DNA of 64,000 nt from Aurantiochytrium sp. KH105 (GCA_003116975.1 BGKB01000027.1:1-64000), one strand, 5' to 3'. Shown: positions 22,833 to 33,428, numbered from the stretch's first letter. The notes: generated by a model from the letters alone, not told the origin. Translations and numbers: made by a program.

Positions 22833-23337
22833 TAAGAACCAACTTCTAATTTCTGAACTCTCATTTTTACTCATTGCTATTGATGGTCGCTCTTTTTCTT
22901 TGCCTTTCCTTTCCTTTTCCTTTCCCCTCCTATTTTATTTCTGTCCCTTCTACTTTTTCCTTTCTCTTCATTTGCGTTTCATTCACATTTATTTATTTTG
23001 GTCGTCGTCGTCGCATGACGGTTACTTTCCCCACTATCTGACAGTGAGTCCGAGTCGAAGCACAAGTCGGCAGCGCAACACGGCGCTTCAAGAACCCGTG
23101 TTCGGCCATCCGCTATGTCCTGCGTGCGTAGGAAACGCTTGGGCCTACCTGCTTGCTTGCCTTTCGATTGAGGGAATTAGGAGATCGGGTCCGAGCCGAG
23201 CACGAGCCCAAGGGCTTGGGAGACCAGCCCGAAGGCAAATGCGAATTACCAAGCCCAAGCACAACCGAGCGCAAGAGGAGCGCGCGGGGAGCGGGAGAGA
23301 GACGGAGGGAGAGAAGACGACGAGGAGGAGAGAGAAT
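22833..23337. other. Intergenic; 3' UTR then kinesin 5' flank
   Basis: T-rich pyrimidine tract at 22880-23010, then GC-rich sequence. An open frame in phase with the kinesin extends back to 22654, but it overlaps the previous gene and lacks similarity, so it is not used. Confidence 0.5.
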
Positions 23338-26300
23338 ATGCTGTCCTTTTTCAGCAAGAAGACGGCCTCTTGGCGAGCCGGACGAGCCAAGCAGCAACAG
23401 CAACAACAGCTTGCCACGCAGGACCAAGACGAAGCGGTCGCCGACTCCGTCCCTTCCGCAGAGACTGCCTGCTCAAGCGACGACAACAACGACACTTCTC
23501 AACGTGATCAACTCGAGGAGACGGCAGCGTCGCAACAAGAGGACAGTATCGCCGACAGCGTCAATGATGATGACCACAACGACGAAAACGAAGATGACAT
23601 CAATAACGTGAATGGCATGTTGCCCAAGCGCATGATGAACATGATGAAAATGACGAAAAAAACTTCAAAGGCTGCGGACCCTCAAGAAGCCTTGAACGCA
23701 GTCGTCGAGGCCGCTGCGCTCGAGCAGCAAAAGGAAGAACTCGAGGCCAAGATGAGTCTCTTCAACGAGCTCGAAGACCGCGTTCAATGGCTTGAATCCG
23801 AGCGTGTCCGCTTGCTGCAGCTCACTCACAACAAGAGCACGCGGCGTCTCAGTTTCGCGCAAAAGCAGCAAGAAGAGGAGGAACGCAAACTGCGCGAGGC
23901 AGAGCAAGAGCAGGAAAACGAACGCAAACGTTCCGCTCGCGCAAAGCGCTCCGGGAACCGCAAATCCAAAATGGCCTCATCGCGGGCAAGTATTGCGACT
24001 CCACCGCCGCCGGCGCCGCAGTCTACATCCACCTCCGCGGCTTCAGCCTCGACTTCATCCAGGTCGAGCCGTCCTCGTCGAAGCATGGATGGCAAGGGCG
24101 TCTGGGAGCGCACCTCCAAATTCTTCAATGTCAGCATCAAGCTCAAGCCTGAAGACATTACAGAGACCACGACTTTCTGCAAGGCGCTTGGCATCGTTGT
24201 CGAACGCGATCCGCACATCGGCGGCGGGCGCTTTGTGATTTGCGAGTTTGTCCGCGACGAAAACGGCAATCCCATGGCTCTCGAAGCCTGCGGACACGTT
24301 GGTGTCGATGACATTCTTCTCGGCGTCAAGGGCGTTCGCATTACCTCCACCGCTCAGCTCGATGCGGCGCTCAGGAATCTCGAGCCCGACGAGCCGCTTG
24401 CCGTGGACTTTTGCCGCATGCTCAACAAGCAGCTCGCGAGCGGTGACCCGGAGAGCATCGAGCAGGCCAACGAGCGCATCGCCTTCCTTGAAAAGGAGCT
24501 CAAGTTCGCACGTGCAGAGTACGCTCGCCTCGACATCGGTGCCCTCGAGAGCCTTGAGGCCATGCTGCATGACACCCGGGGCAAGAACCAAAAGCTCGAG
24601 AACGACCTCAGCAAGCTGCGCGTCGTCGAAAAGGAATGGCTTGCTGACCAAGATCTTCGCCATCGCTACGAACTCAAAGCACGCGAGTGCCGACGCTTGC
24701 TCAACACCCTCATCGACTACAAGGGAGCCATTCGCATCTTTGTGCGCGTGCGCCCGCCCAAAATGGAAAACCTTAGCCAAGTTGACGCCAACAAAACCGT
24801 CTTGCACTTTCCTGAAAACAGACTGCTCGCGCTCTCCGACATGGACTCCCTCGATGTACCAGAAAAGTCGTGGGAGTTTGATGCCGTATTCAACCCCAAG
24901 TCGACGCAAACCCAAGTCTTTGCCGAGGTCGAACCCCTCGTATACAGCGTCGTCGATGGCTACAACGCCTGCGTGTTTGCATATGGCCAGACCGGGTCCG
25001 GAAAAACGTACACCATGGACGGACCGGAAAATGATCGCGGAGTCTGGTTTCGCGCCACCGATTCGCTCTTTAGCATCCTCGAGCAGCGCAAAACAGAAGC
25101 ACTCGAAAACGAAGTCATCGACTTCACTGTCAAGGTCTCCGTTCTTGAAATCTATCAAGAGCATGTGCGCGATCTCCTTGCCATCACCGCCTTGCACGAA
25201 GGACCCGACGCAGAAGACGAGGAATCCGCCGAGGACAGCGCTGACGAAGGTGCCGTACGTCCGCGCAATAAAAAGTCGCCCTTTTCCCTTGAAATCATGC
25301 ACCATCCTAAAACCGGCTATGTCTACGTCAAGGACGCCGTTGAAGAAACGGTGCGCAACGCCAAGGATCTTCACGCCGTTGTCGAGAGAGGCAAGGCTCA
25401 ACGCCGTGTCGGTGTCACCAACATGAACGAGCGTTCTTCGCGATCGCATATTGTTCTGCTCATCCAACTCGTCACCAAGGTCTTCGAAGTCGGATCCAAG
25501 ACGCCCAAAGCCCAGTCTCGCTCCAAGCTGCAGCTCATCGATCTCGCGGGTAGCGAGCGCGCTGCAAACATTGAGGGCGTCGGCGAGCGCCTTCGCGAGA
25601 CATGCTACATTAACAAGTCGCTCTCTGCACTCGGCGACGTCATGCACGCCCTCCAAAACAACGACTCGCGTCACATTCCCTTTCGCAACTCCAAGCTCAC
25701 GTCCCTGCTAAGCGATTCCCTCGGTGGCAAGGCGAAGACGCTCATGATTGTTCAAGTCAGCCCGCAAAAACGCAACATGCCCGAGACCATTCGGTCGCTC
25801 GACTTTGGCATGCGCGTCGGCAAGATTTGCCTCTCTGACAATGCTCCCGGTGCCTCCTCGTCCAAGAGCGGCGACCGCAAGGCCGAGCAGATTTCCCGTC
25901 TCAAGCGCGAAAACGCTGATCTTGGCACCGAGACTGAGAAACTCAAGGCCCGCGTCCTCGACCTCAAGCACAAGTTGGACCAGGAGCGCCAAGCCAAACA
26001 AGCCGCCGAGAATTCGCTGAGGATTCTTTCGAGTGCGAACGCGCAAGCAGCGAGCAACGCCCATGGCGAAGGCCAGCCCACGCGGCGGCGCCGCTTTGAC
26101 ACACAAGAGGAAGAGGAAGAGGAGGCCAAGTCCGACGACGCGTCATCCAAGGCCCAGGTCGAAGCCTTGCGCTCTCGAAATGCGGATCTTCGCCGCAAAT
26201 ACAAGGAAGCGCAGCAGCGCATTGAGATGCTCGAGAACCAGAGTGATACTTTCAATCTCCGCACGAACAACAGCAACGCGCGCGGGCCCAGCAATCTGAG

Positions 26301-26565
26301 CAAAACCCGAAACGTGGCTTCTACACCCAATGTGCGCCGAAAGGACATCATTGCAAAAGAGCGAGATGCGAGCCCGGCGCCAGCATCACGTCGCATCGCC
26401 ACGCATGCCGGCACGCCAGTGTCTCGTCGCGTCGCCGCCAATGTCAGTACGCCCATTTCTCGTCGGGCAGCAGCAAGTGTGGCGAACACTCCGCTCTCGG
26501 CGCGGACCATGACACCGTCGTCTGCGCAGAGCACGCCGCGTTCTCGGATGCACACACCGCGTTGA
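23338..26565 (+). CDS. Kinesin-14-like motor protein with an upstream PDZ-like domain
   Basis: Microtubule motor of 1075 residues from the ATG at 23338 (AAT before the ATG gives the favoured A at -3). The N-terminal 200 residues are low-complexity and acidic, with an Ala/Ser/Pro linker. Residues about 275-365 look like a PDZ domain (GIVVERDP, then HVGVDDILLGVKGVRITSTAQLDAAL, shown here only by its ends). A coiled coil (about 370-460) leads into the neck and motor: YKGAIRIFVRVRPP, P-loop GQTGSGKT at 550-557, switch I NMNERSSRSH, switch II LIDLAGSERA, and IPFRNSKLTSLL. The neck directly before the motor is the arrangement of minus-end kinesin-14. After the motor come another coiled coil and a basic tail with repeats of the type TPxSRR. 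A PDZ domain in a kinesin is not a standard architecture. The gene converges on the histidine kinase. Confidence 0.9.
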   Translation: MLSFFSKKTASWRAGRAKQQQQQQLATQDQDEAVADSVPSAETACSSDDNNDTSQRDQLEETAASQQEDSIADSVNDDDHNDENEDDINNVNGMLPKRMMNMMKMTKKTSKAADPQEALNAVVEAAALEQQKEELEAKMSLFNELEDRVQWLESERVRLLQLTHNKSTRRLSFAQKQQEEEERKLREAEQEQENERKRSARAKRSGNRKSKMASSRASIATPPPPAPQSTSTSAASASTSSRSSRPRRSMDGKGVWERTSKFFNVSIKLKPEDITETTTFCKALGIVVERDPHIGGGRFVICEFVRDENGNPMALEACGHVGVDDILLGVKGVRITSTAQLDAALRNLEPDEPLAVDFCRMLNKQLASGDPESIEQANERIAFLEKELKFARAEYARLDIGALESLEAMLHDTRGKNQKLENDLSKLRVVEKEWLADQDLRHRYELKARECRRLLNTLIDYKGAIRIFVRVRPPKMENLSQVDANKTVLHFPENRLLALSDMDSLDVPEKSWEFDAVFNPKSTQTQVFAEVEPLVYSVVDGYNACVFAYGQTGSGKTYTMDGPENDRGVWFRATDSLFSILEQRKTEALENEVIDFTVKVSVLEIYQEHVRDLLAITALHEGPDAEDEESAEDSADEGAVRPRNKKSPFSLEIMHHPKTGYVYVKDAVEETVRNAKDLHAVVERGKAQRRVGVTNMNERSSRSHIVLLIQLVTKVFEVGSKTPKAQSRSKLQLIDLAGSERAANIEGVGERLRETCYINKSLSALGDVMHALQNNDSRHIPFRNSKLTSLLSDSLGGKAKTLMIVQVSPQKRNMPETIRSLDFGMRVGKICLSDNAPGASSSKSGDRKAEQISRLKRENADLGTETEKLKARVLDLKHKLDQERQAKQAAENSLRILSSANAQAASNAHGEGQPTRRRRFDTQEEEEEEAKSDDASSKAQVEALRSRNADLRRKYKEAQQRIEMLENQSDTFNLRTNNSNARGPSNLSKTRNVASTPNVRRKDIIAKERDASPAPASRRIATHAGTPVSRRVAANVSTPISRRAAASVANTPLSARTMTPSSAQSTPRSRMHTPR

Positions 26566-26700
26566 TTAACCAAGATTTCAAGTCTCAATCATCAGCCACG
26601 TTGTGAGCTTGCGAGCAAGTTTGCTACGTGACACATTTCGAGCGTTTTGTATTATGATAGAATCACCAAGGGGTATAAAAAATGATGAGTATTGACAGCT

Positions 26701-27002
26701 GTGAACGGGTAGCTTGCCAGCAAGAGAAAGAGAGAAGCATCTCGCTGTTACGCGTGGTGAAACGAAAAAGATTTCAACTTGCGACAATACTATTGCATGA
26801 TGGCAGTCAAACGACTTTGAAATGGGTTTGCTTTGTTGAGAGAGGAAGTGCTGTGAAAGGGTAGCTCGTCAGCGAGAGAAAGGGAGAAGCATCTCGCTGT
26901 TGCGCGCGGTGAAACAATAAAGATTTCAACTTGCGACAATACTAGCATGATGGCAATCAAACGATTTTGAAATGAGTTTACTTTGATGAGAGAAGAAGTG
27001 TG
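26701..27002. repeat. Tandem duplication, period about 152 bp
   Basis: Two copies (about 26701-26852 and 26853-27002), each containing GAAGCATCTCGCTGTT, GATTTCAACTTGCGACAATACT and a CAAACGATTTTGAAATG-type block, offset by 152 bp with scattered differences. It lies in the gap between two converging genes, in 3' UTR territory. Confidence 0.85.
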
Positions 27003-27126
27003 TTGCTTTGATATAGCCGCAAAGAAGATTGAGCAGGGAGGGCGGGCGAACCGGCGAGTTGCCTGCCCCAGCGCATGGCAGAGTGGTGGAAATTGGACGA
27101 GACAAGTTGCAAGAGACGCAAAGTTC

Positions 27127-28947
27127 TCAGGACTGGCCATGACGCAAAAGTTTGAGGAGGTCCGTGCGGCGAATTGGCTTTGGCATGTACAGATCAAAGC
27201 CTTCCGGGAGCGCCCCTTCCTTGGTGGCAGAGAGACCGCAGACAAACTGGCGATTGTCCTCGCGGTTGGAAGACTCCCAGCGACGGAACTGGCGGATGCA
27301 GACGTCACCGTTCATGCGCGGCATGAGCTTGTCACAGAGGACAAGCGAGTATGGGCGCTCTTTGAGTGCCTCGAGACCCTCCACACCATCGTTTGCAACA
27401 AAGACTTCGTACGAGAGGTTTTGCAACTGCTTCGTGAGCAGCTTTTGCTGTACAATTTCGTCCTCGATGATGAGGACGCGCTTGAGGGCGAGATTTGCTG
27501 CAGTGCTTGCCGAAATGGGCGTCTCGCCGTCCGACTTCTTGCCCTTGCCAAACTGTGGCAGGTTGTCCGTCGTGGGAAGGCGACGGCGGCGCCGCCGCTG
27601 AAGGGTGTTGCGCAGGTACTGCGGACCTTCGCGCGAGGTGGCCTTTTGCTCCGTGACCCGATACGGGATTTCAAACCAAAAGATTGAGCCACGACCAGCC
27701 GCCTCGTTCGGCTTGTAGCCGCAGCGGCCACCCAAGGCGTGAATCTTGGCCGCCACCATGTACAATCCGAAGCCGTGATAGTCGCTGCGCTTCGCATCCA
27801 CAGTGTACAAGAGGTCGCGGAAGTCGGGCCTGACGCCAGAACCCGTGTCGCGAATCTCAAAGTGAAGCCACTGGTCCTTGGCAATAGCGCCCATTTCGTC
27901 CTCGGCCTGACCCTCCTCGCTGTCGATGAGCGTAACGTGCACATTGACCTCGTCACCAGGTCCCGAAAAACGGCGCGCGTTGCCAATGAGCTTGAGCGCC
28001 ACGGAGACGACCCAGCGCGGATCCGTCATACACGTCTGCAGCTCGCCAGCAACCTGGAATTCGGGCACAGAGCCGCCCATCAAGTTTTGCTTTTGTGAAA
28101 CGACATTCACATCGCCATACGCAGAGTGATAGCGCAGCGCGTACTGCACGCGTTCGAGCGTTGAGTAGACGTTCGTGGGCTGCGTCACCGGCTTGAAGAG
28201 CGTCTCGTGCGTACATGCAAGACCGTCGTACATGTCTGTGACAATCACGTGGAGGCTGTCCATTGCACTGAGAGCAAGCTCGGTCATTGAACCAAACTCG
28301 GCCATACGCGACTCCCACGTAGCCACCAGCTCGGATTTGAAGCCGGGCGATCGCGGCGAAAGGGAACCCATTCCGCTCGATCGCCCCGACGCCACGGACT
28401 CGGAGTCGGAGTCGCTCTCCTTTGTCTCTTCGATGTCGAGAGTCCAGTCCTGGACGAGGCCGGCCATGGCCTCCACCGAGAGGATAATGCCCTGCACGGG
28501 GTTGTTAAGCATGTGCTCAACGTGCTTGAGGTAGCGTTCGCGGAAGGATGCAAAGAGGCGATCGCGATCGAGTTCAGTCTCGAGCTCTTCACGCGACACG
28601 CGCTCGTCCTCGAGCTTTTGCTCCAGACCGGCAATCGTCTGCTTGAGAGCCTGAATATTTGTCACCAGTGCGACCTTGGTCGTGTTGCTCATGACAGCTT
28701 CTTTGGCTTTGTTTACAGTAAGGGCCGAGTTCACCATGAGTGCAATTGAGCACGAAAGAAGGACCTTGAGCTCCAGCAGAGGCCCGGCGTCGCCGCCGCC
28801 AAAGATGCTCCACGTCATCACCAGCGCGACCAGTACAGAGGCGGCCGGAGGCATCATCTTGGCCATCAGTTCCTCCGGCGTGGCCGCAGACTTCTTCTTG
28901 CCCTTGCCCGCCTTCGCCTTGGGCTTCGCGCTCGCGCCTTCGGCCAT
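27127..28947 (-). CDS. Membrane-anchored hybrid histidine kinase
   Basis: Two-component phosphorelay protein. The first ATG in frame, at 28947, gives 606 residues. Two hydrophobic segments (about 33-50 and 56-78) are followed by a coiled coil (about 95-135) and a degenerate H-box, in which H145 in EHMLNNPVQG takes the phospho-acceptor place. The ATPase domain has an N-box (KLIGNARRFSG), G1 (RDTGSGV), G2 (GFGLYMVA) and GRGSIFWFEIP. The C-terminal receiver domain (490-606) has the acidic cluster IIEDE, phospho-acceptor D539 (LVLCDKLMP), S573 and K590 (MPKP), so it looks active. Oddly, the acidic residue normally following the H-box His is Met. No periplasmic-type sensor domain is seen, so input is probably through the membrane or the coiled coil. 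The 5' flank holds a GCAAG/GCAAA pentamer array (about 29020-29060). Confidence 0.9.
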   Translation of the reverse strand: MAEGASAKPKAKAGKGKKKSAATPEELMAKMMPPAASVLVALVMTWSIFGGGDAGPLLELKVLLSCSIALMVNSALTVNKAKEAVMSNTTKVALVTNIQALKQTIAGLEQKLEDERVSREELETELDRDRLFASFRERYLKHVEHMLNNPVQGIILSVEAMAGLVQDWTLDIEETKESDSDSESVASGRSSGMGSLSPRSPGFKSELVATWESRMAEFGSMTELALSAMDSLHVIVTDMYDGLACTHETLFKPVTQPTNVYSTLERVQYALRYHSAYGDVNVVSQKQNLMGGSVPEFQVAGELQTCMTDPRWVVSVALKLIGNARRFSGPGDEVNVHVTLIDSEEGQAEDEMGAIAKDQWLHFEIRDTGSGVRPDFRDLLYTVDAKRSDYHGFGLYMVAAKIHALGGRCGYKPNEAAGRGSIFWFEIPYRVTEQKATSREGPQYLRNTLQRRRRRRLPTTDNLPQFGKGKKSDGETPISASTAANLALKRVLIIEDEIVQQKLLTKQLQNLSYEVFVANDGVEGLEALKERPYSLVLCDKLMPRMNGDVCIRQFRRWESSNREDNRQFVCGLSATKEGALPEGFDLYMPKPIRRTDLLKLLRHGQS

Positions 28948-29574
28948 CGTGCCTGCTTGCGCGCGCCTTCGCCCGCCCGGTTGTCGCCTTTCTCGCTCGC
29001 TCGCTCGCTGTCTGCTTGCTTGTTTCGCTTTGCCTTGCCTTGCTTTGCTTGCTTTTTGCTCGAACGGGTCCGGCCCCTCCTCCCGTAGCAAGCACCTAGG
29101 CCTCTCCTATGGGACTGGTCGCGCTCAACGGAATTGCGCTCTCACGCACTCACAGACTGGCCTCCTTCGATCTCCGCCGCGCCGAGCCCTCGCCGCCTTC
29201 GGTCTCTGCCGCGCCGAGCTGCGTGCCTGCGCGCCCGCGGCACCGAGGCCGAGCGCCGCGAGTCGGCCTCGCGCCTCGCGCGCCGAGCTGGCCGTGCGTG
29301 GCGCCCCTCCCTCGCCGGAGACCGAGGCCTGGACGCACGGCAGCGCAGACCAACGACTACTCGTTCGAGGTTTGATATTTGGAGGTTGCCAGGACCCCGC
29401 ACAGGCTGCAACAGCAATAGCAGCAAGACAACAACAGCGTGAAATCCTTTTGGTGGTGAAACTCATTTATCAACGTGGAGAGCAGTTGACAAGCGTATAC
29501 TGTGCTGCTCCGCACTTCCTGTTCCCCGTCCACTCCTCTTTCCCTCCCTCTCTCTCTCTCTCTCTCCCCCCCCN

Positions 29575-29605
<31 letters not shown>

Positions 29606-30899
29606 ACCGCTCGCGCCTTGCGGTCCACTTGGCGCGCCCTCTCTGAGAAACGGGATTTTTTGACTGGCAACTATCGCGGAGCTTTCGACGTGGGGCCATC
29701 GCGGAGCTAGCTGCCAGCTGCTGACAGCGAGCAGTGGTATGCGCCCGCGTTGTCAATGTATAGTGGTGAGGCAGGTAAGGCAAAAGGAAGGAAGCTATTT
29801 AAGAGAAGTGGAGAAAAAATGGGCAGAGAAAGTGGATTCCGGCGAGGACTACATACACGTCGATGTTAACATTGACAAAAGCATAGAAATGGAGGAGGTG
29901 GGATTCTTATCATATCCAAGATCCTTCCAAGGGGTCGCCAGGCCCCTGCAGTTTACGCTGTGAAGCGATAGGTCCACCATCAGCGAAAGAAACTTCGCCC
30001 GCCACAGTGAGAGAAAACCTGGGAGCGTCCGGCGACTTGGGAACAGACCCAGGCTCGCGATACTTGAGGCGGCTCTGGAGACATTTAGCGGCTCTTTGCT
30101 ATAGTTTACGACGCTTTGCAGCACTGGTTGAGGCCGTGTATAGTACACAGTGTTCACAGCGTGGAAAAGAAAATAACAAAAAAATTGGACACGGGACCAG
30201 TCAGGACAGCAAAACTCCGCTGTACGCATGCCCGCGCCCCACCGCACGATCGATCAAGAGCAGACACGCAGTGATTCATCCATCAATCCATCCACGCCAC
30301 CTAGAGAAAGCTTCGGCAAAAGGACAGGGGCCATAAGTACACAACGATGAAGTGAAGTGTACAGAAAGTGGACAAGGTCTTTTGCCAGCAATGGACTCTG
30401 CGACTGCGACGCGCAACGAGGTCAACAAATAGTGGACTGAGACGAAGCCTAGGGTTCTTGCGCATTCTTCGTGGAACAGAGCTTAGCAGGTGAATCGATT
30501 GATATTAAGGCGCCGGAAAGAATGAATTATCCAACAGATCCTAGAGCCTGTGGGCGATCTGCTCACTTGCGGTCGACTTGCGGAGAGGACGGGGCCCGGA
30601 GCAGAGGGGAGTCCGGGTTTCAAGGAACTCGTTTTCCTGCGCAGCTTTCGCGTCGCATGTAGCCTCTAAGAGAAGCTTTTTGACTCTATAAAAATAAAAA
30701 TCTTTGTAATATTGCCATGTAGGCGGCGCGGCGACGCGCCAACGGATCTTAACGGAACACATCGCAAACGATGTCAATTCGTCGAGTGCCAAGCAACCAG
30801 GTAGATGATATCATATGCGCGGCGAAGACCGGCAGCGACGTGACGTGGCGCGAATGAGCGCAGAGGCCGCGCAAGGATCTCAGGGCGTCTGAGCGCACG
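28948..30899. other. Long divergent intergenic region with a sequence gap in poly-C
   Basis: No gene supported over about 1.95 kb. It contains GCAAG-type pentamers near 29020-29060, a C40 run at 29566-29605 with an N at 29574 (unresolved homopolymer), and AT-richer sequence from about 29760 to 30720. It separates the divergent histidine kinase and LEKR1-like genes. Confidence 0.5.
29566..29605. repeat. C homopolymer with an ambiguous base
   Basis: Forty positions of C with one N at 29574; the true length is probably uncertain in the assembly. Confidence 0.95.
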
Positions 30900-32963
30900 A
30901 TGGCCTCACAACACGTCTCGGCGCTCCTCAAGGGGCGGCGAGACGTACCTGTGCTGGCCCAGAGCGGACGGCGCCTCGCACTCAAAGATGTGACGCGCGA
31001 AGAGCTGCACGGCACCAAAGGCGATGCTCTACGAGAGCTCCCCAATGCCGTCAAGAGCTTGGCTCGCGCCGACACTGTCTGTAGATTCTGCGGTGTCTCG
31101 TACTTGATCTTTAACGAGTTCAAAGACATTGAAAAGCAACTACAAGCTGCACAAGAAGCCTTGCAAGCAGCGACGCACAAAAACAATGACGATGACGAAC
31201 GCATCGAACAAGCTGTCCGCGAAAGGTCCAAGCAGTGGGGTCTAGAAAAGGCACGCTTGGAACAGGCTAGCGCGGAGCGGGCCAAGGCTCACGCCAAGGA
31301 GATCAAGGCCATTGCAGATCGAGCCAATCGAAAACGTCTCCAGCTTCAACAGCAGGTCGCACGCCTTGCGCGCAGCCTCGGCGCCCTTCGCAACGAGAGC
31401 GAGGCTCTACGGAGCTCGACCAAGCGCGAACTGCGAGCTCATAAATCAGCGAGCTTGCAATCATTGCAAGTGGTCCTGGACAAGGCGAGTGCATTCGACC
31501 ATTGTCTTCAGGCCGCTCGTCTTGCCGCACAGCGGCAGGAAGATGAGGTCAACCGAATGCGGAGTGCGCTGCAAGCAACAACAGAAGAGCACGCGCAAAG
31601 CACGAAAATATTGACGCAAAAGCTTGCGAGCCTGGAGCAGTCAAGCCAAACGAAAGCTGAGACAGACCTTGCTTCAGTGCGACACGTATATGAGACGCGA
31701 CTTAAAGATGCGTCGCAGGCGCATGCCAGAGAACTCAAGGCTCTTGTAGCAAGGCAAGAGGCTTGTATTAAAAAATTGCAAGAAACAAATGAAACGCGCA
31801 AACAGGATGCCCTCAAACAGATTGAAGAAACGTGGAGCCAAAAGCACGACGTGCTCGTTCAGCGCCTCAAAGACGCCGAGGCTGCAAACGCTGAGATCCT
31901 CGCAAGGCGAGCACAAGACACGGAGATGATGAAGCAGCAGCTCGCGAGCGCCGAAGAAGTTTCCCGTGCTGCGAAAGCTGATGAAAAGCGTCATCTCGAG
32001 ACTTCGAAAACTCTTCAAGCTCGTATTTCGGATCTCGAAGGGTCTCAAGCGGCGCTGGAGAAAGCGCTCAATACCGCGTTGCAAGCGAGGGAGCAGGCAG
32101 ACAAGAAAAGAACTGATCTTGAGGCCACTTTACAGTCCACCATGACGCAGCACGAGCGTGAGCTTGCAGAATTTCGGACAGAACTCGAGGAACGAGCAAA
32201 GACGACGAGTGAGCACGCAACCCGGCGCATTGACAGTCAACAAGAGGAATTGAATGCAATGCACAAACAATACGCGGAGAGCGTCGCGGCACGTCAAGAG
32301 GCGGACGAATTGCGGAAGCGCGCTGACGATCGATATGAGCAAGAGCTCACAGCTCGCATCAATCTGGAGAATGTTCATGCTGAACTGGGCAAAGAGCTCG
32401 AAGAAACTCGCGCAGCGGCTGACAAGGCACGCAAAGAGGTCGAGTCTTTGCGCAAAATCTCGAGTGAGCTTGCTGACCGAGCACGCGAACAATACAAGAT
32501 GCTGGAAGATGCCACGCAGACGGCTCGACAGCGTCGTGAAGAGGCCTTGCAAAGCACGCAAGAGCGCTGCGAGACCTTGCAGACACAAGTGTCTCTGTTG
32601 CAAAAGGAGGTCCAAGAGGGCAAGACAAGGTATCGCGATCTCGAACGTGAACTTTGCGCGCTGCAAGAAAACCAAGTCAGACGCAAGGAAGAAGAGGAGA
32701 AGGAGTCACAGACGCTGCGCCAAACGGCGAATTCTCTTCGCGAGACAGAGGCGAGGTATCGCGCACTTGAGGCTGCGGTGAAATTACTTCGCGATGTCGA
32801 GCCCGCCCCAGCACAAGACTTGCAGCAGTTGGAACACCACATGCTCCGTCTTTCGAGCTTGGTTCGCGAGAAAGACGCCGAGATCAAGGTCTTGCAAGCC
32901 ACGGTTCATCGGCAGTGTATGGAACGTACGAGCTTACTGCTGGCGCAGGAGAAGCAGCGCTAG
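30900..32963 (+). CDS. Long coiled-coil protein, LEKR1-like
   Basis: 687 residues. After about 55 residues comes the short motif TVCRFCGVSYLIFNEFK, which closely resembles the conserved N-terminal motif CxxCGVSYLI...EFK that I recall from the animal protein LEKR1 (Leu/Glu/Lys-rich protein 1). The rest, from about residue 75 to the end, is an almost uninterrupted heptad-type coiled coil rich in Glu, Ala, Gln, Lys and Arg, without membrane segments. The two Cys of the motif might bind a metal. A structural role, possibly in centrosome or cilia, is inference from its length and kinship; the biochemical function is not known to me. The gene converges on G-alpha, with a 465-bp gap. Confidence 0.7.
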   Translation: MASQHVSALLKGRRDVPVLAQSGRRLALKDVTREELHGTKGDALRELPNAVKSLARADTVCRFCGVSYLIFNEFKDIEKQLQAAQEALQAATHKNNDDDERIEQAVRERSKQWGLEKARLEQASAERAKAHAKEIKAIADRANRKRLQLQQQVARLARSLGALRNESEALRSSTKRELRAHKSASLQSLQVVLDKASAFDHCLQAARLAAQRQEDEVNRMRSALQATTEEHAQSTKILTQKLASLEQSSQTKAETDLASVRHVYETRLKDASQAHARELKALVARQEACIKKLQETNETRKQDALKQIEETWSQKHDVLVQRLKDAEAANAEILARRAQDTEMMKQQLASAEEVSRAAKADEKRHLETSKTLQARISDLEGSQAALEKALNTALQAREQADKKRTDLEATLQSTMTQHERELAEFRTELEERAKTTSEHATRRIDSQQEELNAMHKQYAESVAARQEADELRKRADDRYEQELTARINLENVHAELGKELEETRAAADKARKEVESLRKISSELADRAREQYKMLEDATQTARQRREEALQSTQERCETLQTQVSLLQKEVQEGKTRYRDLERELCALQENQVRRKEEEEKESQTLRQTANSLRETEARYRALEAAVKLLRDVEPAPAQDLQQLEHHMLRLSSLVREKDAEIKVLQATVHRQCMERTSLLLAQEKQR

Positions 32964-33428
32964 CTAGGTTTGATTGACCATTTTATTGATTTGTGATATC
33001 GGTTAACGCGCACGCCAAGCCGAGGATGCTTCTTCACTTGCCTCATCTTTCTCTTTTCCTTGGCTGGCCGAGAACGTTTGAAAGGGGAGTTATTTCGATT
33101 GTATACTGTTGTTGCTTTGGAGGAAATGCGAGCATCGGCTGAGTGACGGAGAGAACGAAAGTAAATGATGTGCTGGTTTTTCCCTTTCTTCCGAGAAAAG
33201 CTCGACATCATTCATTTGCTGTGGTTTTTGTTGAGGAAGAAAAGAAAAGGGAGAAAATCGACTGATTGATTTTGTTTTTTGTTTTTTTGGTTTGGGGGAG
33301 GAGAAAAAAAGAATTCAAATCGGGGAAAATCACAGAAAAGAAGAGGCAGAACACGAGAGAAAGGGTCGAAAGAAAGAAAGGAGGAGGGAATGTGGATGGA
33401 GCAACAACCGAAATACGGGGAGAAACGG
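32964..33428. other. Convergent 3' intergenic region
   Basis: No gene seen; AT-rich with A/G-rich homopolymer-like stretches near 33230-33390. Confidence 0.5.

Noticed and set aside
22654-23337. Upstream extension of the kinesin frame
   Set aside because: Overlaps the preceding gene, begins without an ATG and has no similarity; the ATG at 23338 fits better.
28676-29710. 344-residue plus-strand open frame containing an ambiguous base
   Set aside because: Crosses the histidine kinase 5' end in antisense and runs through the poly-C tract; no domain.
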